A DNA stretch of 64,000 bases from Rhizomicrobium sp. (GCA_037200985.1 JBBCGJ010000001.1:3572756-3636755); one strand, 5' to 3'; positions 16,512-26,789 are shown, counted from the first letter of the stretch. The notes: generated from the sequence alone by a model not told the origin. Program-made: numbers and translations.

Positions 16512-16691
16512 TATCGTGTCCTTGAAGATACCCGCGCGAGGCTTCCGAAGGGAAATGGAGCGGGATAGGGCGCGCGCCCGAAGCGCTTGCTCACCAAGGT
16601 AACACGCTCACGCCGCATTCGATCCGCAGCGGCGTGCTTTGCTATTGCGCTGCAAGAGGCGTACGGTCCCGGCGCTTTCAGAAAGATCGTC

Positions 16692-17762
16692 GTGGAAAAG
16701 CTCTTCGAGCAAGTCGAAGATGCGCGCGCGCTCGCGCAAATCATCGTGGACACGGTGCGCGAGCCCGTGCTCGTTCTGGACAGCGAATCGAACATCCTTT
16801 TCGCGAGCGCCTCGTTCCATCGGGCGTTCCATTTCGATCCGTCGGCGGCGCTCGACATGTCCCTGTTCGCGCTGGACGGCGGCGCCTGGGACGTGCCGGC
16901 GCTGCGCGATCTGCTCGGCGACGCCGCGCGGTTGCGGAACATCGCCGAGCCGGTCGAGATTTCGCACGAGTTCCCGCGCATCGGCCGGCGCGTGCTGTGC
17001 CTGTACGCCCGAACCATCGCCCACCAGCCGGGCGCGCGACCCGCCGTCACCCTCAACATCGAGGACATCACCGACCGTCGCACCGTCGAGGCCGAAAAAG
17101 CGCGATTGAAGGAACAGGCCGACGAGCTGCTGATCCACAAGGAGATGCTGCTCGAAGAGATGCAGCACCGCATCGTCAACAGCCTGCAGATCATCGCCAG
17201 CATCCTGATGCTCAAGGCGCGGGCGGTGAACTCCGACGAGACCCGCCAGCACCTGCAGGACGCGCATCGCCGCGTGATCTCGGTGGCCGCGGTGCAGCGC
17301 CATCTGCACAGTTCGGGCCGCGCCGATCTGATCGAGATCGAGCCCTATCTGTCGAAGCTCTGCGCCTCGCTGGCGGAGTCCATGATCGGCGACGATCACG
17401 CCGCGACGCTGAAGGTCAGCGCCGATCCCTGCCAGATGATTTCGGCCGACGCGGTCAGCCTCGGCCTGATCGTGACCGAGCTCGTCATCAACGCTTTGAA
17501 ATACGCCTTTCCGGGCCAGCCCGCCGGTGCGGTCGTGACGGTGCACCTGGAAGCGAACGGGACGGACTGGCGGCTGTCGGTATCCGACAACGGTATCGGC
17601 CGGGCCTCGGAAGCGCCGGCCAAAGGCGGTCTCGGGACGAGCCTGGTGAACGCGCTCGCGCAACAGCTCAACGCCAAGGTCGAATCGACGAACTCGTCCG
17701 CCGGGCTGACCGTGGCGGTGACCCATGCCACCTTCACCGCGCGCGGCGGCGGGGCGGTCTGA
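16692..17762 (+). CDS. PAS-domain sensor histidine kinase, HisKA_2 type
   Basis: 356 residues from the preferred GTG at 16692 (GAAAGAT upstream; a TTG 35 codons earlier is possible but adds basic sequence with no match). Residues about 12-125 form a PAS domain (E-P-V-L-V-L-D-S-E-S-N-I-L-F-A ending I-E-D-I-T-D-R-R). A short coil leads to the HisKA_2 box with phospho-acceptor H159 (E-E-M-Q-H-R-I-V-N-S-L-Q-I-I-A), then an HATPase domain with E-L-V-I-N-A-L-K-Y-A and D-N-G-I-G. No membrane segment, so it senses inside the cell. No response regulator is adjacent; such kinases often feed the general stress response, but no phyR/ecfG gene is visible here. Confidence 0.88.
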   Translation: MEKLFEQVEDARALAQIIVDTVREPVLVLDSESNILFASASFHRAFHFDPSAALDMSLFALDGGAWDVPALRDLLGDAARLRNIAEPVEISHEFPRIGRRVLCLYARTIAHQPGARPAVTLNIEDITDRRTVEAEKARLKEQADELLIHKEMLLEEMQHRIVNSLQIIASILMLKARAVNSDETRQHLQDAHRRVISVAAVQRHLHSSGRADLIEIEPYLSKLCASLAESMIGDDHAATLKVSADPCQMISADAVSLGLIVTELVINALKYAFPGQPAGAVVTVHLEANGTDWRLSVSDNGIGRASEAPAKGGLGTSLVNALAQQLNAKVESTNSSAGLTVAVTHATFTARGGGAV

Positions 17763-17767
17763 GCGCG

Positions 17768-17971
17768 ATGGACCGTATCCCGCGCGGAACCGATCTGACG
17801 GCGGGCGAGATGAGCGCCCTGCGCGACATCATCGCGCGCAGCGCCATCAGCACCGGCTCCGTGCCGCGGCTCTGCCGCGAGCGCCTGCTGGCGCTGGGGC
17901 TGGTCTCGACCGGCATGGGCCTCGTGATGCCGACGCCCGCCGGGCGCATCGTCGCCCGGATGATGCAGTAG
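17768..17971 (+). CDS. Small helical protein downstream of the histidine kinase
   Basis: 67 residues starting ATG at 17768, five bases after the kinase stop. The chain (L-T-A-G-E-M-S-A-L-R-D-I-I-A-R-S, then P-R-L-C-R-E-R-L-L-A-L-G-L-V and M-P-T-P-A-G-R-I-V-A-R-M) reads like a compact winged or three-helix domain: the last part resembles the loop-and-strand end of many small DNA-binding or repressor-like proteins. Close spacing suggests coupling to the kinase. Function unknown. Confidence 0.62.
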   Translation: MDRIPRGTDLTAGEMSALRDIIARSAISTGSVPRLCRERLLALGLVSTGMGLVMPTPAGRIVARMMQ

Positions 17972-17980
17972 GACGGCGGC

Positions 17981-18757
17981 TCAGCCGAACCGGCCGGTGA
18001 TGTACTGCTCGGTCTGCTTCTTGTCGGGCGCGGTGAAGATCTTCTCGGTCGGACCGAACTCGATCAGCTCGCCCAGATACATGAACGCAGTCTGGTCGGA
18101 GGTGCGGCTCGCCTGCTGCATGTTGTGGGTCACGATCACGATCGTGTAGTCGGCGGAGAGCTCGTCGATCAGCTCCTCGATCTTCGCGGTCGAGATCGGA
18201 TCGAGCGCCGAGCACGGCTCGTCGAGCAGGATCACCTCGGGGCGCGTCGCCACGGTGCGGGCGATGCACAGGCGCTGCTGCTGGCCGCCGGAGAGCGACA
18301 GTCCCGATTCGCGCAGCTTGTCCTTGACCTCGCCCCACAAAGCAGCGCGCTGCAGCGCGTCCTCGATGCGGCCGTCGAGCTCGGAGCGCGCCATGCGCTC
18401 ATAGAGTTTGATGCCGAACGCGACGTTGTCGTAGATCGTCATCGGGAACGGCGTCGGCTTCTGGAACACCATGCCGACGCGGCTGCGCAAGAGGTTGGTG
18501 TCGATCCGGCTTCCCAGGATGTTCTCGCCGTCGAGCACGACCGAGCCTTCGGCGCGCTGGTTGGGATAGAGCTCATAGATGCGGTTCAGGATGCGCAGCA
18601 GCGTAGACTTGCCGCAGCCCGACGGGCCGATGAACGCCGTGACCTTGCGGTCGTAGAGCGGCAGCGAGACATTCTTCAGGGCCTTGGTCGAGCCGTAGTA
18701 GAAGCTCAGATCCTTGATATCGACCTTGACGTCCGTGGCGACGGTAATGGCGTTCAT
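17981..18757 (-). CDS. pstB: Phosphate ABC transporter ATP-binding protein
   Basis: 258 residues with the full ABC set: Walker [10 protein letters not shown], signature L-S-G-G-Q-Q-Q-R, Walker [13 protein letters not shown] and H-loop V-T-H-N-M. The [13 protein letters not shown] and L-N-R-I-Y-E-L-Y motifs are specific to PstB. It follows pstA after two bases. phoU, which commonly comes next, is absent: the next gene downstream is on the opposite strand. Confidence 0.96.
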   Translation of the reverse strand: MNAITVATDVKVDIKDLSFYYGSTKALKNVSLPLYDRKVTAFIGPSGCGKSTLLRILNRIYELYPNQRAEGSVVLDGENILGSRIDTNLLRSRVGMVFQKPTPFPMTIYDNVAFGIKLYERMARSELDGRIEDALQRAALWGEVKDKLRESGLSLSGGQQQRLCIARTVATRPEVILLDEPCSALDPISTAKIEELIDELSADYTIVIVTHNMQQASRTSDQTAFMYLGELIEFGPTEKIFTAPDKKQTEQYITGRFG

Positions 18758-18759
18758 TC

Positions 18760-19608
18760 CTAGCTCCGCTTCGGTTGCAGGAGACGTGCGACGATACTCA
18801 GCGTCAGCACGGCGGCGGTGATGAGCAGCGCCCCGGCCCAGGCCAGGCGATGCCAGTATTCATAGGGGCTCATGGCGAACTGGAAGATGACGACCGGCAG
18901 GCTCGCCATCGGATGGCTGAAGTCGGTGCTCCAGAACTGGTTGTTGAGCGCGGTGAACAGCAGGGGCGCGGTCTCGCCCGAGATGCGGGCGATCGCCAAA
19001 AGGACGCCGGTGACGATGCCGGCGCGCGCGGCGCGCCAGGTGACGGCGCGGATCACATTGCTGCGCGGCGCGCCCAGCGCGGCGGCGGCCTCGCGCAGTC
19101 CGTTGGGCACCAGGAGCAGCATGTTCTCCGACGTGCGCACCACGACCGGGATCACGATCACCATCAGCGACGCGGCGCCGGCCCAGGCCGAGAAATGGCC
19201 CATCTTCACGACGATCACCTCATAGACGAAGAGGCCGGTGACGATGGACGGCGCGCTGAGAAGGATGTCGTTGACGAAGCGGACGAAGAAGGCGAGGCGG
19301 CCATAGCGTCCGTATTCGGCGAGATAGGTGCCGGCCAGAAGCCCGATCGGCGTGCCGATGACGACCGCCATGATCGTCATGATCAGGCTGCCGACGATGG
19401 CATTGGCGAGGCCGCCGTCTTCGCCCGGCGGCGGCGTCATTTCCGTGAACAGCTTCGGGTCGAAGGATGAGATGCCGTTGTAGAACAGCGCGCCCAGGAT
19501 GAAGCCGAGCCAGGCCATGCCGAAGATGGCGGCGGCCACCGCGAGGGTAAGGAAGAAGACGCTGCGGAATTTGCGGCGGGCGTAGAGCGCCGAGCTCTTC
19601 ACTTTCAT
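18760..19608 (-). CDS. pstA: Phosphate ABC transporter permease PstA
   Basis: 282 residues with six membrane helices. The N-terminal helix is about 19-43, and the binding-protein-dependent loop near residue 200 reads [13 protein letters not shown], the E-A-A-x-x-x-G motif that docks on Pst[11 protein letters not shown] and [12 protein letters not shown] are PstA hallmarks. The ATG at 19608 overlaps the pstC stop in an ATGA arrangement. Confidence 0.95.
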   Translation of the reverse strand: MKVKSSALYARRKFRSVFFLTLAVAAAIFGMAWLGFILGALFYNGISSFDPKLFTEMTPPPGEDGGLANAIVGSLIMTIMAVVIGTPIGLLAGTYLAEYGRYGRLAFFVRFVNDILLSAPSIVTGLFVYEVIVVKMGHFSAWAGAASLMVIVIPVVVRTSENMLLLVPNGLREAAAALGAPRSNVIRAVTWRAARAGIVTGVLLAIARISGETAPLLFTALNNQFWSTDFSHPMASLPVVIFQFAMSPYEYWHRLAWAGALLITAAVLTLSIVARLLQPKRS

Positions 19609-20597
19609 GAGGCGCTCCCGGCGCGGCGCTCCAGCGCGCGCAGCATCAATTGGGCGCTCGCCAGCACGACGAAGGTGATGAAGAACAGGATCAGGCCGAG
19701 CTCGATCAGCGAGGGAAGGTAGAGATCGCCGATCGCCTCGGTGAATTCGTTGGCGATGGTCGCCGAGATCGTGGTGGCCGGCGCGAACAGCGATTGATGG
19801 ATGTGGTGGTCGTTGCCGATCACGAAGGTCACCGCCATGGTCTCGCCGAGGGCGCGGCCGAGCGCCAGCATGGCGCCGCCGACGACGCCGGTGCGCGCGA
19901 AGGGCAGCACGACGCGCCACATCACTTCCCAGGTCGTGCAGCCGAGGCCATAGGCCGCTTCCTTGAGCATGGGCGGCACGGTCTCGAACACGTCGCGCGT
20001 CACCGAGGAGATGAAGGGCAGGATCATGATGGAAAGGATCAGTGCGGCCGTGAACATGCCGATGCCGTAAGGCGGGCCGCCGAAGATGGTCTGGAGATAG
20101 GGCACGTCGACGAGCCGGTCGACGATCCAGGTCTGGACGTGTTCCTGGAACCACGGCGCGAAGATGAAGAGGCCCCAGATGCCGTAGATGATGCTGGGAA
20201 TGCCGGCGAGCAGCTCGATGGCGATGCCGATCGGGCGACGCAGCGGCCGGGGGCAGATTTCCGTCAGGAAGATCGCGATGCCGATGCCGGTGGGAACAGC
20301 CAGCAGCATCGCGAGGAAGGACGTCACCAGCGTGCCGTAGACCGAGGCCAGCGCGCCGAAACGCTCGGTCACCGGATTCCAGGCTTCGGTCCAGATGAAG
20401 GGAAAGCCGAACGCCTTGATCGCCGGCATCGCGCCGATGATCAGCGAGGCCATCACGCCGCCGAAGATGGCCAGCACCGTCAGCGCGGCGATGAAGGTGA
20501 CCACGCGGAATCGCGCATCGCGCGTTCCGCCCTTGCGGACTGCGGCGGCTCTCTCGGGGGTACTCATCATCTGTTCGGCAGTCGCGATATCAGCCAT
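19605..20597 (-). CDS. pstC: Phosphate ABC transporter permease PstC
   Basis: 330 residues. An N-terminal cytoplasmic tail of about 30 residues, then six membrane helices with [14 protein letters not shown] and the docking loop [26 protein letters not shown] is the PstC-specific helix. The start at 20597 is a judgement: no strong ribosome site is seen, and an ATG further down at the M-S-T-P-E segment is possible. A Pho box lies about 93 bases upstream. pstS is not adjacent, so the binding protein must be encoded elsewhere. Confidence 0.93.
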   Translation of the reverse strand: MADIATAEQMMSTPERAAAVRKGGTRDARFRVVTFIAALTVLAIFGGVMASLIIGAMPAIKAFGFPFIWTEAWNPVTERFGALASVYGTLVTSFLAMLLAVPTGIGIAIFLTEICPRPLRRPIGIAIELLAGIPSIIYGIWGLFIFAPWFQEHVQTWIVDRLVDVPYLQTIFGGPPYGIGMFTAALILSIMILPFISSVTRDVFETVPPMLKEAAYGLGCTTWEVMWRVVLPFARTGVVGGAMLALGRALGETMAVTFVIGNDHHIHQSLFAPATTISATIANEFTEAIGDLYLPSLIELGLILFFITFVVLASAQLMLRALERRAGSAS

Positions 20598-20689
20598 AGA
20601 AGAGCGCCAGTCGAGAGGGTGCGAAGGCAGCGTCGCTGCCTTGCGGAGGTCACGGGACACCCATCCCACCGGCGTTGCGCGCAAGGACC

Positions 20690-20718
20690 ATCACAGTTTT
20701 GCAAAGCTTTTGTGACAG
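20690..20718 (-). promoter_or_regulatory. Pho box (three tandem half-sites) for pstCAB
   Basis: Read on the minus strand this is three 11-base units in a row: CTGTCACAAAA, GCTTTGCAAAA and CTGTGAT (plus four more bases). The CTGTCAT-like 7-mers spaced by an A-rich 4-mer are the PhoB binding pattern, here with two good outer half-sites and a weaker middle one. It lies 93 bases before the pstC start, where a PhoB-activated promoter is expected. The site predicts induction of pstCAB under phosphate limitation. Confidence 0.8.
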
Positions 20719-20757
20719 ACGGCTGGCCTGGCCGGGAACCTCTCTTAAGCATTTGAT

Positions 20758-20793
20758 TATAAAAAAGAACCGCGCGGAGAGACCTCCGCGCGG
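20758..20793 (-). terminator. Intrinsic terminator of the 20813-21190 gene
   Basis: On the minus strand, a perfect 10-base-pair stem (CCGCGCGGAG at 20770-20779 with CTCCGCGCGG at 20784-20793, 4-base loop) is followed by a T-rich tract (TTCTTTTTTAT). It begins 20 bases after the stop of the exported-protein gene and insulates the pst promoter downstream of it. Confidence 0.85.
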
Positions 20794-20812
20794 CACTTCG
20801 GCCGAACGGGGT

Positions 20813-21190
20813 TCAGCGGCCCGTGCTCACCACGACATCGAAGCTTTGTCCGGTGCTGTTGGTCACGGTCCAGTGTTCGCCGACCGGATGGGTCGCCAGC
20901 GGCGAGCAGCTTTCGCCCGGCCCGTTGGGGATCGAAGGCGTCAGGCAGAGCGTGGCGCCGCCGTCCTTGGTGGCCCATTTGCCGGGATAGGTGATCGCCT
21001 TGCCGTCGGCGCCGGTGCCGTTGGCGGTATAGGTGCCGTCCGCGTTGAAGAGAAGCGTGACGACCGCGCCGGTCTTGGCGTCCTTGGTGGTGACGGTGTT
21101 GCCATAGGTGACCGCCATGGGATCGTCGGCATAAGCGGCCGTGGCGACGAGTGCAAAAGTGCCGGCAAGCGCCAGCATCAAGATGCGCAT
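20813..21190 (-). CDS. Small exported protein of unknown function
   Basis: 125 residues: signal peptide to about residue 22 (ends A-A-Y-A-D-D), then a small beta-rich domain with V-T-L-L-F-N-A-D-G-T-Y-T, G-K-W-A-T-K-D-G-G-A-T-L-C-L-T and a second cysteine in E-S-C-S-P. This strand-turn pattern is common in small alphaproteobacterial periplasmic proteins without assigned function. AAGGAGGA lies at ideal distance from the ATG, and a strong terminator follows the stop, so it is a single-gene unit and probably well expressed. Confidence 0.75.
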   Translation of the reverse strand: MRILMLALAGTFALVATAAYADDPMAVTYGNTVTTKDAKTGAVVTLLFNADGTYTANGTGADGKAITYPGKWATKDGGATLCLTPSIPNGPGESCSPLATHPVGEHWTVTNSTGQSFDVVVSTGR

Positions 21191-21354
21191 GAAAATCCTC
21201 CTTGAAGGTTTGTGCCCCAGAATGACCCGGCGCTTCTGCGGCGCGGGCGGGTGAGATTAACCTTTTCTGAACCTTGCCGGAACCCGGTGCTTTAAAGCTT
21301 TTTGAAGGCGCGGCATTGCAAGTTTCTCAAGGGGCCTAGAACAGGTACAGCCGG

Positions 21355-23556
21355 TTGCGCGCGCTTCGCACTTCGACGGGATTGATCGCGTTCGCCGCGT
21401 TGCTGATCGCGTTCGGCGACGTCGTGCTCCACAACCGCTTCACGCTGATGGCGCCGGGCGTCTTCGCGGTGCTCGTGGCGATCGTGCTGGGCTTCCTGCT
21501 GCACGAATTCGTCGTGGCGCGGCAGCGCACCGAACTTCTAGATCGCCAGGCGGCGCAGCTCAAATCGGCGAGCGGGCGGCTCGAGCAGTCGCTGGCATCC
21601 GCCGCGGCGTTCAACACCAGGCTCAACCACAGCGAGGCCCGCTACAAGGCGCTGGTCGATGCGCAGGGCGACGCCATCTTCCGCCGCGCGCCGGACAGCC
21701 GGCTCACCTATGGCAATGACGCGTTCTTCAAGCTGTTCGGCCTCGATCCCCGGCGCGCCATCGGCGCGGCCTTCGCGCCGGAGCTGCATCCGACAAGCCG
21801 TGCGCCCCTGTTCGGCAGCTTCGCCGGTCTCGAGACCGGCCGCGCCCGCGTACGCTACGACCAGCATGTCCGCACCGCCTATGGCTGGCGCTGGATCGCC
21901 TGGGAAGACTATGCGGTGCGCGACGCGCAGGGCCGGCTGGTCGAAGTGCAAAGCGTCGGTCGCGACATCACCGAACGCAAGGCGCTGGAGGATGCGATCG
22001 TCGAGGCGCGCGACAAGGCGGAAGCCGGCAGCCGCGCCAAGTCCGGCTTCCTCGCCACGATGAGCCACGAGATCCGCACGCCGATGAACGGCGTCTTGGG
22101 CATGGCGCGCCTCCTGCTGGAAACCGAGCTTCGCCCCGAACAGCGCACCTATGTCGAGGCGATCAGCCAGTCGGGCGAGGCCCTGCTCACGCTGATCGGC
22201 GACATCCTGGATTTCTCCAAGATCGAATCGGGCACCTTCACGCCGGAGGACGATGAGGTCGACCTGCGTCCCTTGATCGAAGCCGTGGTCGAGCTCTCCT
22301 GCCCGCGGGCGCACGACAAGGATATCGAGCTGGTCGCCATCGTCGATCCCGCCGTGCCTTCCGTGGTGCGCAGCGACAGCGTGCGGCTGCGCCAGGTCCT
22401 GACCAATCTGGTCGGCAACGCGGTCAAGTTCACCGAGCGCGGCGGCGTCGAGCTTTCGGTGCGCGTGGTCGACGGTCCGGACCGCCGCTTCCTGTGCTTC
22501 GAGGTGCGCGACACCGGCGTCGGCGTGCCGAAGGAAAAGCGCGACGAGATCTTCCGCGAATTCGTCCAGGCCGATTCCAGCCATGCGCGCAAATTCGGCG
22601 GTTCGGGGCTCGGCCTCGCCATCTCCAAGAAGCTCGTCGAGGCGATGGGCGGCGAGATCGGCATCGACGAGGCGCCGGGCGGCGGCAGCCGGTTCTGGTT
22701 CACCCTGCCTTCGGTCGTGGTGAAGCCCGCGCCGGAGGCCCAGGCCGCGACCCTGGAGGGTCTTTCGATCGCCATCGTGACGCGTAACGTACTGCTGCGC
22801 GACGGGCTGGCGGCGCAGATCCGGGCCGCGGGCGGCGCCGTCTTCATGCCGCAGGACAGCCGACGCCCGGACTTCATGCTGATCGATGCCGGCACGGATT
22901 CCGAGCCGAACCCGCCGGCCGCGCCCGACCGCGGCGTGCCGGCGCTGGTCGTGCTCACGCCGGCGGCGCGGTCCCAGCTCGGCGCCATGCGCGAGATGGG
23001 CTTCGCGGGCTATCTGGTGAAGCCGGTGCGCCTCTCGACCCTGGTCGCGCGGCTGCGCCATCTGGTGGAGAAGCAGCCCGACCAGCCCCTCCCGATCCAC
23101 GCCGCGGTGCCGCCGTCGTTTGCAATCGCCCCGCCCACGCGGACCGAGGCGCCGGGCGCCATCCGGATCCTGCTGGCCGAGGACAACCCGATCAACCTCA
23201 TGCTCACGCGCGAATTGCTGCGCCGCCGCGGCCACGCGGTCGTCGAGGTCACCTCCGGCGAGGCGGCGGTGAAGGCGATGGAGAACGACACGTTCGACAT
23301 CGTGCTGACCGACATCCACATGCCCGGCATGGACGGCATCGAGGCGACGCGCGCGATCCGCGCCTATGAGACCGCGACGGGGCGCCGCCGCACGCCGATC
23401 GTCGCCCTGACGGCCGATGCGCTCGAAACCGGCAAGCGGGCTTGCAAAGATGCGGGCATGGATGGTTTCCTGACCAAACCCGTCGACCCTGCCCAGCTGG
23501 ATGACATGTTCAACGTCTTCTTCCCGCCTGCGCCGATCCAAAACGCCGCGGCATGA
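21355..23556 (+). CDS. Hybrid sensor histidine kinase/response regulator
   Basis: 733 residues in order: two N-terminal membrane helices (about 8-27 and 33-50), a coiled linker, a PAS domain (about 100-210, ends D-I-T-E-R-K-A-L-E), a HisKA domain with H238 in [11 protein letters not shown], an HATPase with D-T-G-V-G and G-S-G-L-G-L-A-I-S, a degenerate receiver (about 465-575) and an intact C-terminal receiver with D653 in [11 protein letters not shown]. The start is TTG at 21355 and is not certain; the helices argue for it over a later ATG. The stop overlaps the next start as ATGA. Confidence 0.88.
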   Translation: MRALRTSTGLIAFAALLIAFGDVVLHNRFTLMAPGVFAVLVAIVLGFLLHEFVVARQRTELLDRQAAQLKSASGRLEQSLASAAAFNTRLNHSEARYKALVDAQGDAIFRRAPDSRLTYGNDAFFKLFGLDPRRAIGAAFAPELHPTSRAPLFGSFAGLETGRARVRYDQHVRTAYGWRWIAWEDYAVRDAQGRLVEVQSVGRDITERKALEDAIVEARDKAEAGSRAKSGFLATMSHEIRTPMNGVLGMARLLLETELRPEQRTYVEAISQSGEALLTLIGDILDFSKIESGTFTPEDDEVDLRPLIEAVVELSCPRAHDKDIELVAIVDPAVPSVVRSDSVRLRQVLTNLVGNAVKFTERGGVELSVRVVDGPDRRFLCFEVRDTGVGVPKEKRDEIFREFVQADSSHARKFGGSGLGLAISKKLVEAMGGEIGIDEAPGGGSRFWFTLPSVVVKPAPEAQAATLEGLSIAIVTRNVLLRDGLAAQIRAAGGAVFMPQDSRRPDFMLIDAGTDSEPNPPAAPDRGVPALVVLTPAARSQLGAMREMGFAGYLVKPVRLSTLVARLRHLVEKQPDQPLPIHAAVPPSFAIAPPTRTEAPGAIRILLAEDNPINLMLTRELLRRRGHAVVEVTSGEAAVKAMENDTFDIVLTDIHMPGMDGIEATRAIRAYETATGRRRTPIVALTADALETGKRACKDAGMDGFLTKPVDPAQLDDMFNVFFPPAPIQNAAA

Positions 23557-24893
23557 CGGCAGCGGCCCCCGCTCGTACCCGACATTCGCTCAAAGCCTAT
23601 CTGCAACCGAAGACATTGCAGATGCTCGTTCTGGGTATCTCGTCCGGCATTCCGTTTCTCCTGATCGGCAACACGCTGGGCTATTGGATGCGCGACGAAG
23701 GCTCGTCGCTCGCGGTGATCGGCTATGTCTCCTGGGTCGGGATCACCTATTCGCTGAAACCCATCTGGGCCCCGATCATCGACCGCGTCAGCGCGCCGAT
23801 CTTCGCCCGGCTCGGCCGCCGGCGGAGCTGGATGGCGCTGGCGCAGATCGCGGTCGGCCTCGGCCTGATGGGCATGGCGGCGGTCGGCCTCAAGAACGGC
23901 CTCCTGGCACTGACCTGCTTCGCCTTTCTGACGGCGCTGGCGGCGGCGACCCAGGACATCGTGGTCGACGCCTGGCGCATCGAATCGGCCAGCGACAATG
24001 ACGAGCTCGGCCTGCTCTCCTCCGCCTATCAGTTCGGCTATCGCGTCGCGCTGCTCGCCACCGATGCCATCATCCTGGCGGTTGCCGAGCATACGAGCTG
24101 GCCGTTCTCCTATGCGTTGTACGGCGCCTTGATGGCGATCGGTCTGGTCGCGACCTTCCTGGCGAGTGAGCCGGCGCGCGCCGACGCGGTGATGGAGCGG
24201 AAATCCGAGACGGCGCCGCTTTATACCCTGCGCGGTCTCGGCGACGCTATCATCGGCCCCTTCCTGGCCTTCTTCAAAACCTATGGCTGGATCGCGCTCC
24301 TGATGCTCGTGGCGATCAGCTTCTACCGGGTGCCCGACTTCATCATGGGGCCGATGGTTAATCCCTATTATCACGATATCGGCCTGACCAAAGACACGGT
24401 GGCGGCGGTGCGCGGCTCCTTCAGCTTCGCGGCGTCCCTGGCCGGCATCGCCCTGGGCGGGTTCTGCGCGCTGCGCTTCGGCTATATCCGGGCCCTGATC
24501 CTGGGGGGCATCCTCCAAGCCCTCGCCATCGCCGCCTTTGCGGTGCTGGCGACGACCAAGACGGATATCGGCGCCTTCATCGCCGTCATGATCTTCGACA
24601 GCGTCGCGACCAGCTTCGCCGGCGTGGCGCTGGTCTCGTATATGTCGAGCCTGACGAGCCTCGGCTACACCGCGACGCAATACGCCCTCCTGGCCGCGAG
24701 CTACACCGTGCTGGGAAAGTTCCTCAAGGGCTTCTCGGGCGAGGTGGTGGAGTGGCTGGGGCGGGGCGGCGACCTGATGCACGCCTATGCGGTGTTCTTC
24801 ATCGGCTGCGGCCTGGCGGGCATACCCGGCCTGTTGCTCTTCCTGGCGCTCGCGCGCATCCATGCGCTGCGCGCACGGGCGGCGGCGGCGTGA
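23553..24893 (+). CDS. ampG: AmpG-like MFS permease (muropeptide import)
   Basis: 446 residues with about 12 membrane helices. L-G-I-S-S-G-I-P-F-L-L-I-G-N-T-L-G-Y-W, Y-S-L-K-P-I-W-A-P-I-I-D and A-A-T-Q-D-I-V-V-D-A-W-R are AmpG signatures. AmpG carries anhydro-muropeptides from periplasm to cytoplasm in cell-wall recycling and in beta-lactamase induction. No ampC/ampR pair is near. The 4-base overlap with the hybrid kinase gene is unusual for ampG and suggests the two are made together. Confidence 0.88.
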   Translation: MTAAAPARTRHSLKAYLQPKTLQMLVLGISSGIPFLLIGNTLGYWMRDEGSSLAVIGYVSWVGITYSLKPIWAPIIDRVSAPIFARLGRRRSWMALAQIAVGLGLMGMAAVGLKNGLLALTCFAFLTALAAATQDIVVDAWRIESASDNDELGLLSSAYQFGYRVALLATDAIILAVAEHTSWPFSYALYGALMAIGLVATFLASEPARADAVMERKSETAPLYTLRGLGDAIIGPFLAFFKTYGWIALLMLVAISFYRVPDFIMGPMVNPYYHDIGLTKDTVAAVRGSFSFAASLAGIALGGFCALRFGYIRALILGGILQALAIAAFAVLATTKTDIGAFIAVMIFDSVATSFAGVALVSYMSSLTSLGYTATQYALLAASYTVLGKFLKGFSGEVVEWLGRGGDLMHAYAVFFIGCGLAGIPGLLLFLALARIHALRARAAAA

Positions 24894-24989
24894 TCGTTTG
24901 CCTGTATCCGGGGGCTTAAGGTAAAATGCGCTTCGGGTCGGGCCAGCTGGCTGCAGCCAAGTCGGCGTCCACCCTTGGGATCTGTTCGC

Positions 24990-25832
24990 TTGGTGAACAT
25001 CCACGAGCCTGGCCCGTTCGAGGGCCGACTTGCGCAATGGCCCGTCCTGGCGACGGCGGGCGCCCTCGAAGTGCGCCTGGCGGAGACCGAGAGCGAAGTC
25101 GAGCAGGCCCAGCGGCTGCGCTACCACGTCTTCTATGAAGAGATGGCGGCGGTGCCCTCGCCCGCGATGCGCGAGGCGCGCCGCGATTTCGACAAATACG
25201 ACGAGGTCTGCGACCACCTGCTGGTCGTCGACCGTTCGGTATTGGACGACGACGGTGTCCCCCTGGTCGTCGGCACCTACCGGCTGACCCGCGACATCGA
25301 CGCGGCGCGCGCCGGCGGCTTCTACACGGCGGGCGAGTTCGACATTTCCGGCATGCTGAACGGCTATCCGCCGGGAACCCGGTTCCTGGAGCTCGGCCGC
25401 TCCTGCGTGCTCAAGGCCTATCGCAACCGCACCACGACCCTGCAGCTCTTGTGGAAAGGGCTTCTAGCCTATGTCGCACGCTTCTCCATCGATGTGATGT
25501 TCGGCTGCGCCTCGTTCCCCGGGACCGACCCGGATGCCATCGCGCTGCCGCTGTCTTACCTACACTACTTCCACCCGATTCCGGCTCCCATCGCGGTCAA
25601 GGCGCGGCCGGAACTCTTCGTGCCGATGGACCGGCTGCCGAAAGAGGCGGTGGACCCCAAGGAAGGCATGCGCGCCTCGCCGCCGCTCCTGAAGGGCTAT
25701 CTGCGCGCGGGCGGCTGCATCGGCGACGGCGCGGTGATCGACAAGCAGTTCTCGACCATCGACGTGTTCATCTACTTCCCGCTCTCGAACATCGACGCGC
25801 GGTACAGAAGCCGGTTCGGGCTGGCGGAGTAA
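24990..25832 (+). CDS. olsB: OlsB-like L-ornithine N-acyltransferase
   Basis: About 280 residues. The GNAT-like fold of the OlsB/hemolysin-A family is clear: A-Q-R-L-R-Y-H-V-F-Y-E-E-M, D-x-x-D-x-x-C-D-H-L-L-V-V-D, V-G-T-Y-R-L-T, F-L-E-L-G-R-S-C-V and M-F-G-C-A-S-F-P-G-T-D. OlsB transfers a 3-hydroxyacyl group from ACP to ornithine, giving lyso-ornithine lipid; OlsA completes the lipid. No olsA or Pho box is adjacent, although ornithine lipids are often made under phosphate limitation. The start is uncertain: TTG 24990, GTG 24993 or TTG 24975, none with a strong ribosome site. Confidence 0.88.
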   Translation: MVNIHEPGPFEGRLAQWPVLATAGALEVRLAETESEVEQAQRLRYHVFYEEMAAVPSPAMREARRDFDKYDEVCDHLLVVDRSVLDDDGVPLVVGTYRLTRDIDAARAGGFYTAGEFDISGMLNGYPPGTRFLELGRSCVLKAYRNRTTTLQLLWKGLLAYVARFSIDVMFGCASFPGTDPDAIALPLSYLHYFHPIPAPIAVKARPELFVPMDRLPKEAVDPKEGMRASPPLLKGYLRAGGCIGDGAVIDKQFSTIDVFIYFPLSNIDARYRSRFGLAE

Positions 25833-25838
25833 CCCGGC

Positions 25839-26780
25839 TTAAGCCGTCTTCCTTTTCTCGATTGCATCCCACACCAGCGCCGCGATATCGGCGCCGCCGA
25901 AGCGCCGGACTTCGTGGATGCCGGTCGGGCTCGTCACGTTGATCTCGGTCAGGTAGTCGCCGATCACGTCGATGCCGGTGAAGATCAGCCCGCGGCGCTT
26001 CAGCTCCGGGCCGATCGTGGCGCAGATATACTTTTCGCGCGCCGTCAGCTCGGTCGCCTCCGGGCGGCCGCCGACATGCATGTTGGAGCGCGCCTCGCCC
26101 GCCGCCGGCACGCGGTTGATCGCGCCCGCGACTTCGCCATCGACCAGGATGATGCGCTTGTCGCCTTTGCGCACTTCGGGGACATAGCGCTGCACGATCA
26201 CCGGCTCGCGATAGAAGGCGGTGAACATCTCCAGCAGGGCACCGAGATTCTCGTCGTCCTGGCGGATGCGGAAGACGCCGGCGCCGCCATTGCCGTAGAG
26301 CGGCTTGACGATGATGTCCTTGTGCTCGGCGCGGAAGGTGTCGATCTCGATGCGGTCCGTGGTGATCAGCGTCGGCGGCATCAGCCCTTCGAACTGGGTG
26401 ACGAAGATCTTCTCCGGCGCATTGCGCACGCTCGCCGGATCGTTCACCACCAGCGTCCTGGGATGGAGGTTCTCCAGGATATGCGTCGCGGTGATATAGG
26501 CCATGTCGAAGGGCGGGTCCTGGCGCATCAGCACGACATCGGCCTTCGAAAGGTCGAAGACCTCCTTCTCGCCCAGCGTGAAGTGATCGCCCTTGACCGC
26601 GCGCACGCTCAGCGAACGCACGCGCGCCGTGACCTTGCCGTCGCGGAACGACAGATCGCGCGGCCCATAATAAAGAAGCGAATACCCCCGCGCCTGTGCT
26701 TCCAGCGCCAGCGCGAAGGTCGAATCGCCGTTGATGTCGATCTTCTCGATCGGGTCCATCTGGATCGCGACGGTCAGCAT
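25839..26780 (-). CDS. gshB: Glutathione synthetase
   Basis: 313 residues with the GshB layout: an N-terminal domain with M-D-P-I-E-K-I-D-I and D-S-T-F-A-L, then an ATP-grasp fold ([12 protein letters not shown] and [17 protein letters not shown]). It joins gamma-glutamylcysteine and glycine in glutathione synthesis. It is downstream of the SirB1-like gene, as in many alphaproteobacteria; gshA is not here. Convergent with olsB. Confidence 0.96.
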   Translation of the reverse strand: MLTVAIQMDPIEKIDINGDSTFALALEAQARGYSLLYYGPRDLSFRDGKVTARVRSLSVRAVKGDHFTLGEKEVFDLSKADVVLMRQDPPFDMAYITATHILENLHPRTLVVNDPASVRNAPEKIFVTQFEGLMPPTLITTDRIEIDTFRAEHKDIIVKPLYGNGGAGVFRIRQDDENLGALLEMFTAFYREPVIVQRYVPEVRKGDKRIILVDGEVAGAINRVPAAGEARSNMHVGGRPEATELTAREKYICATIGPELKRRGLIFTGIDVIGDYLTEINVTSPTGIHEVRRFGGADIAALVWDAIEKRKTA

Positions 26781-26789
26781 GGCGGGCTC

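Noticed and set aside
25835..25846. CGGCTTAAGCCG palindrome after olsB
   Set aside because: Only 12 bases, no loop and no T tract, and it overlaps the gshB stop. Too short to call a terminator.
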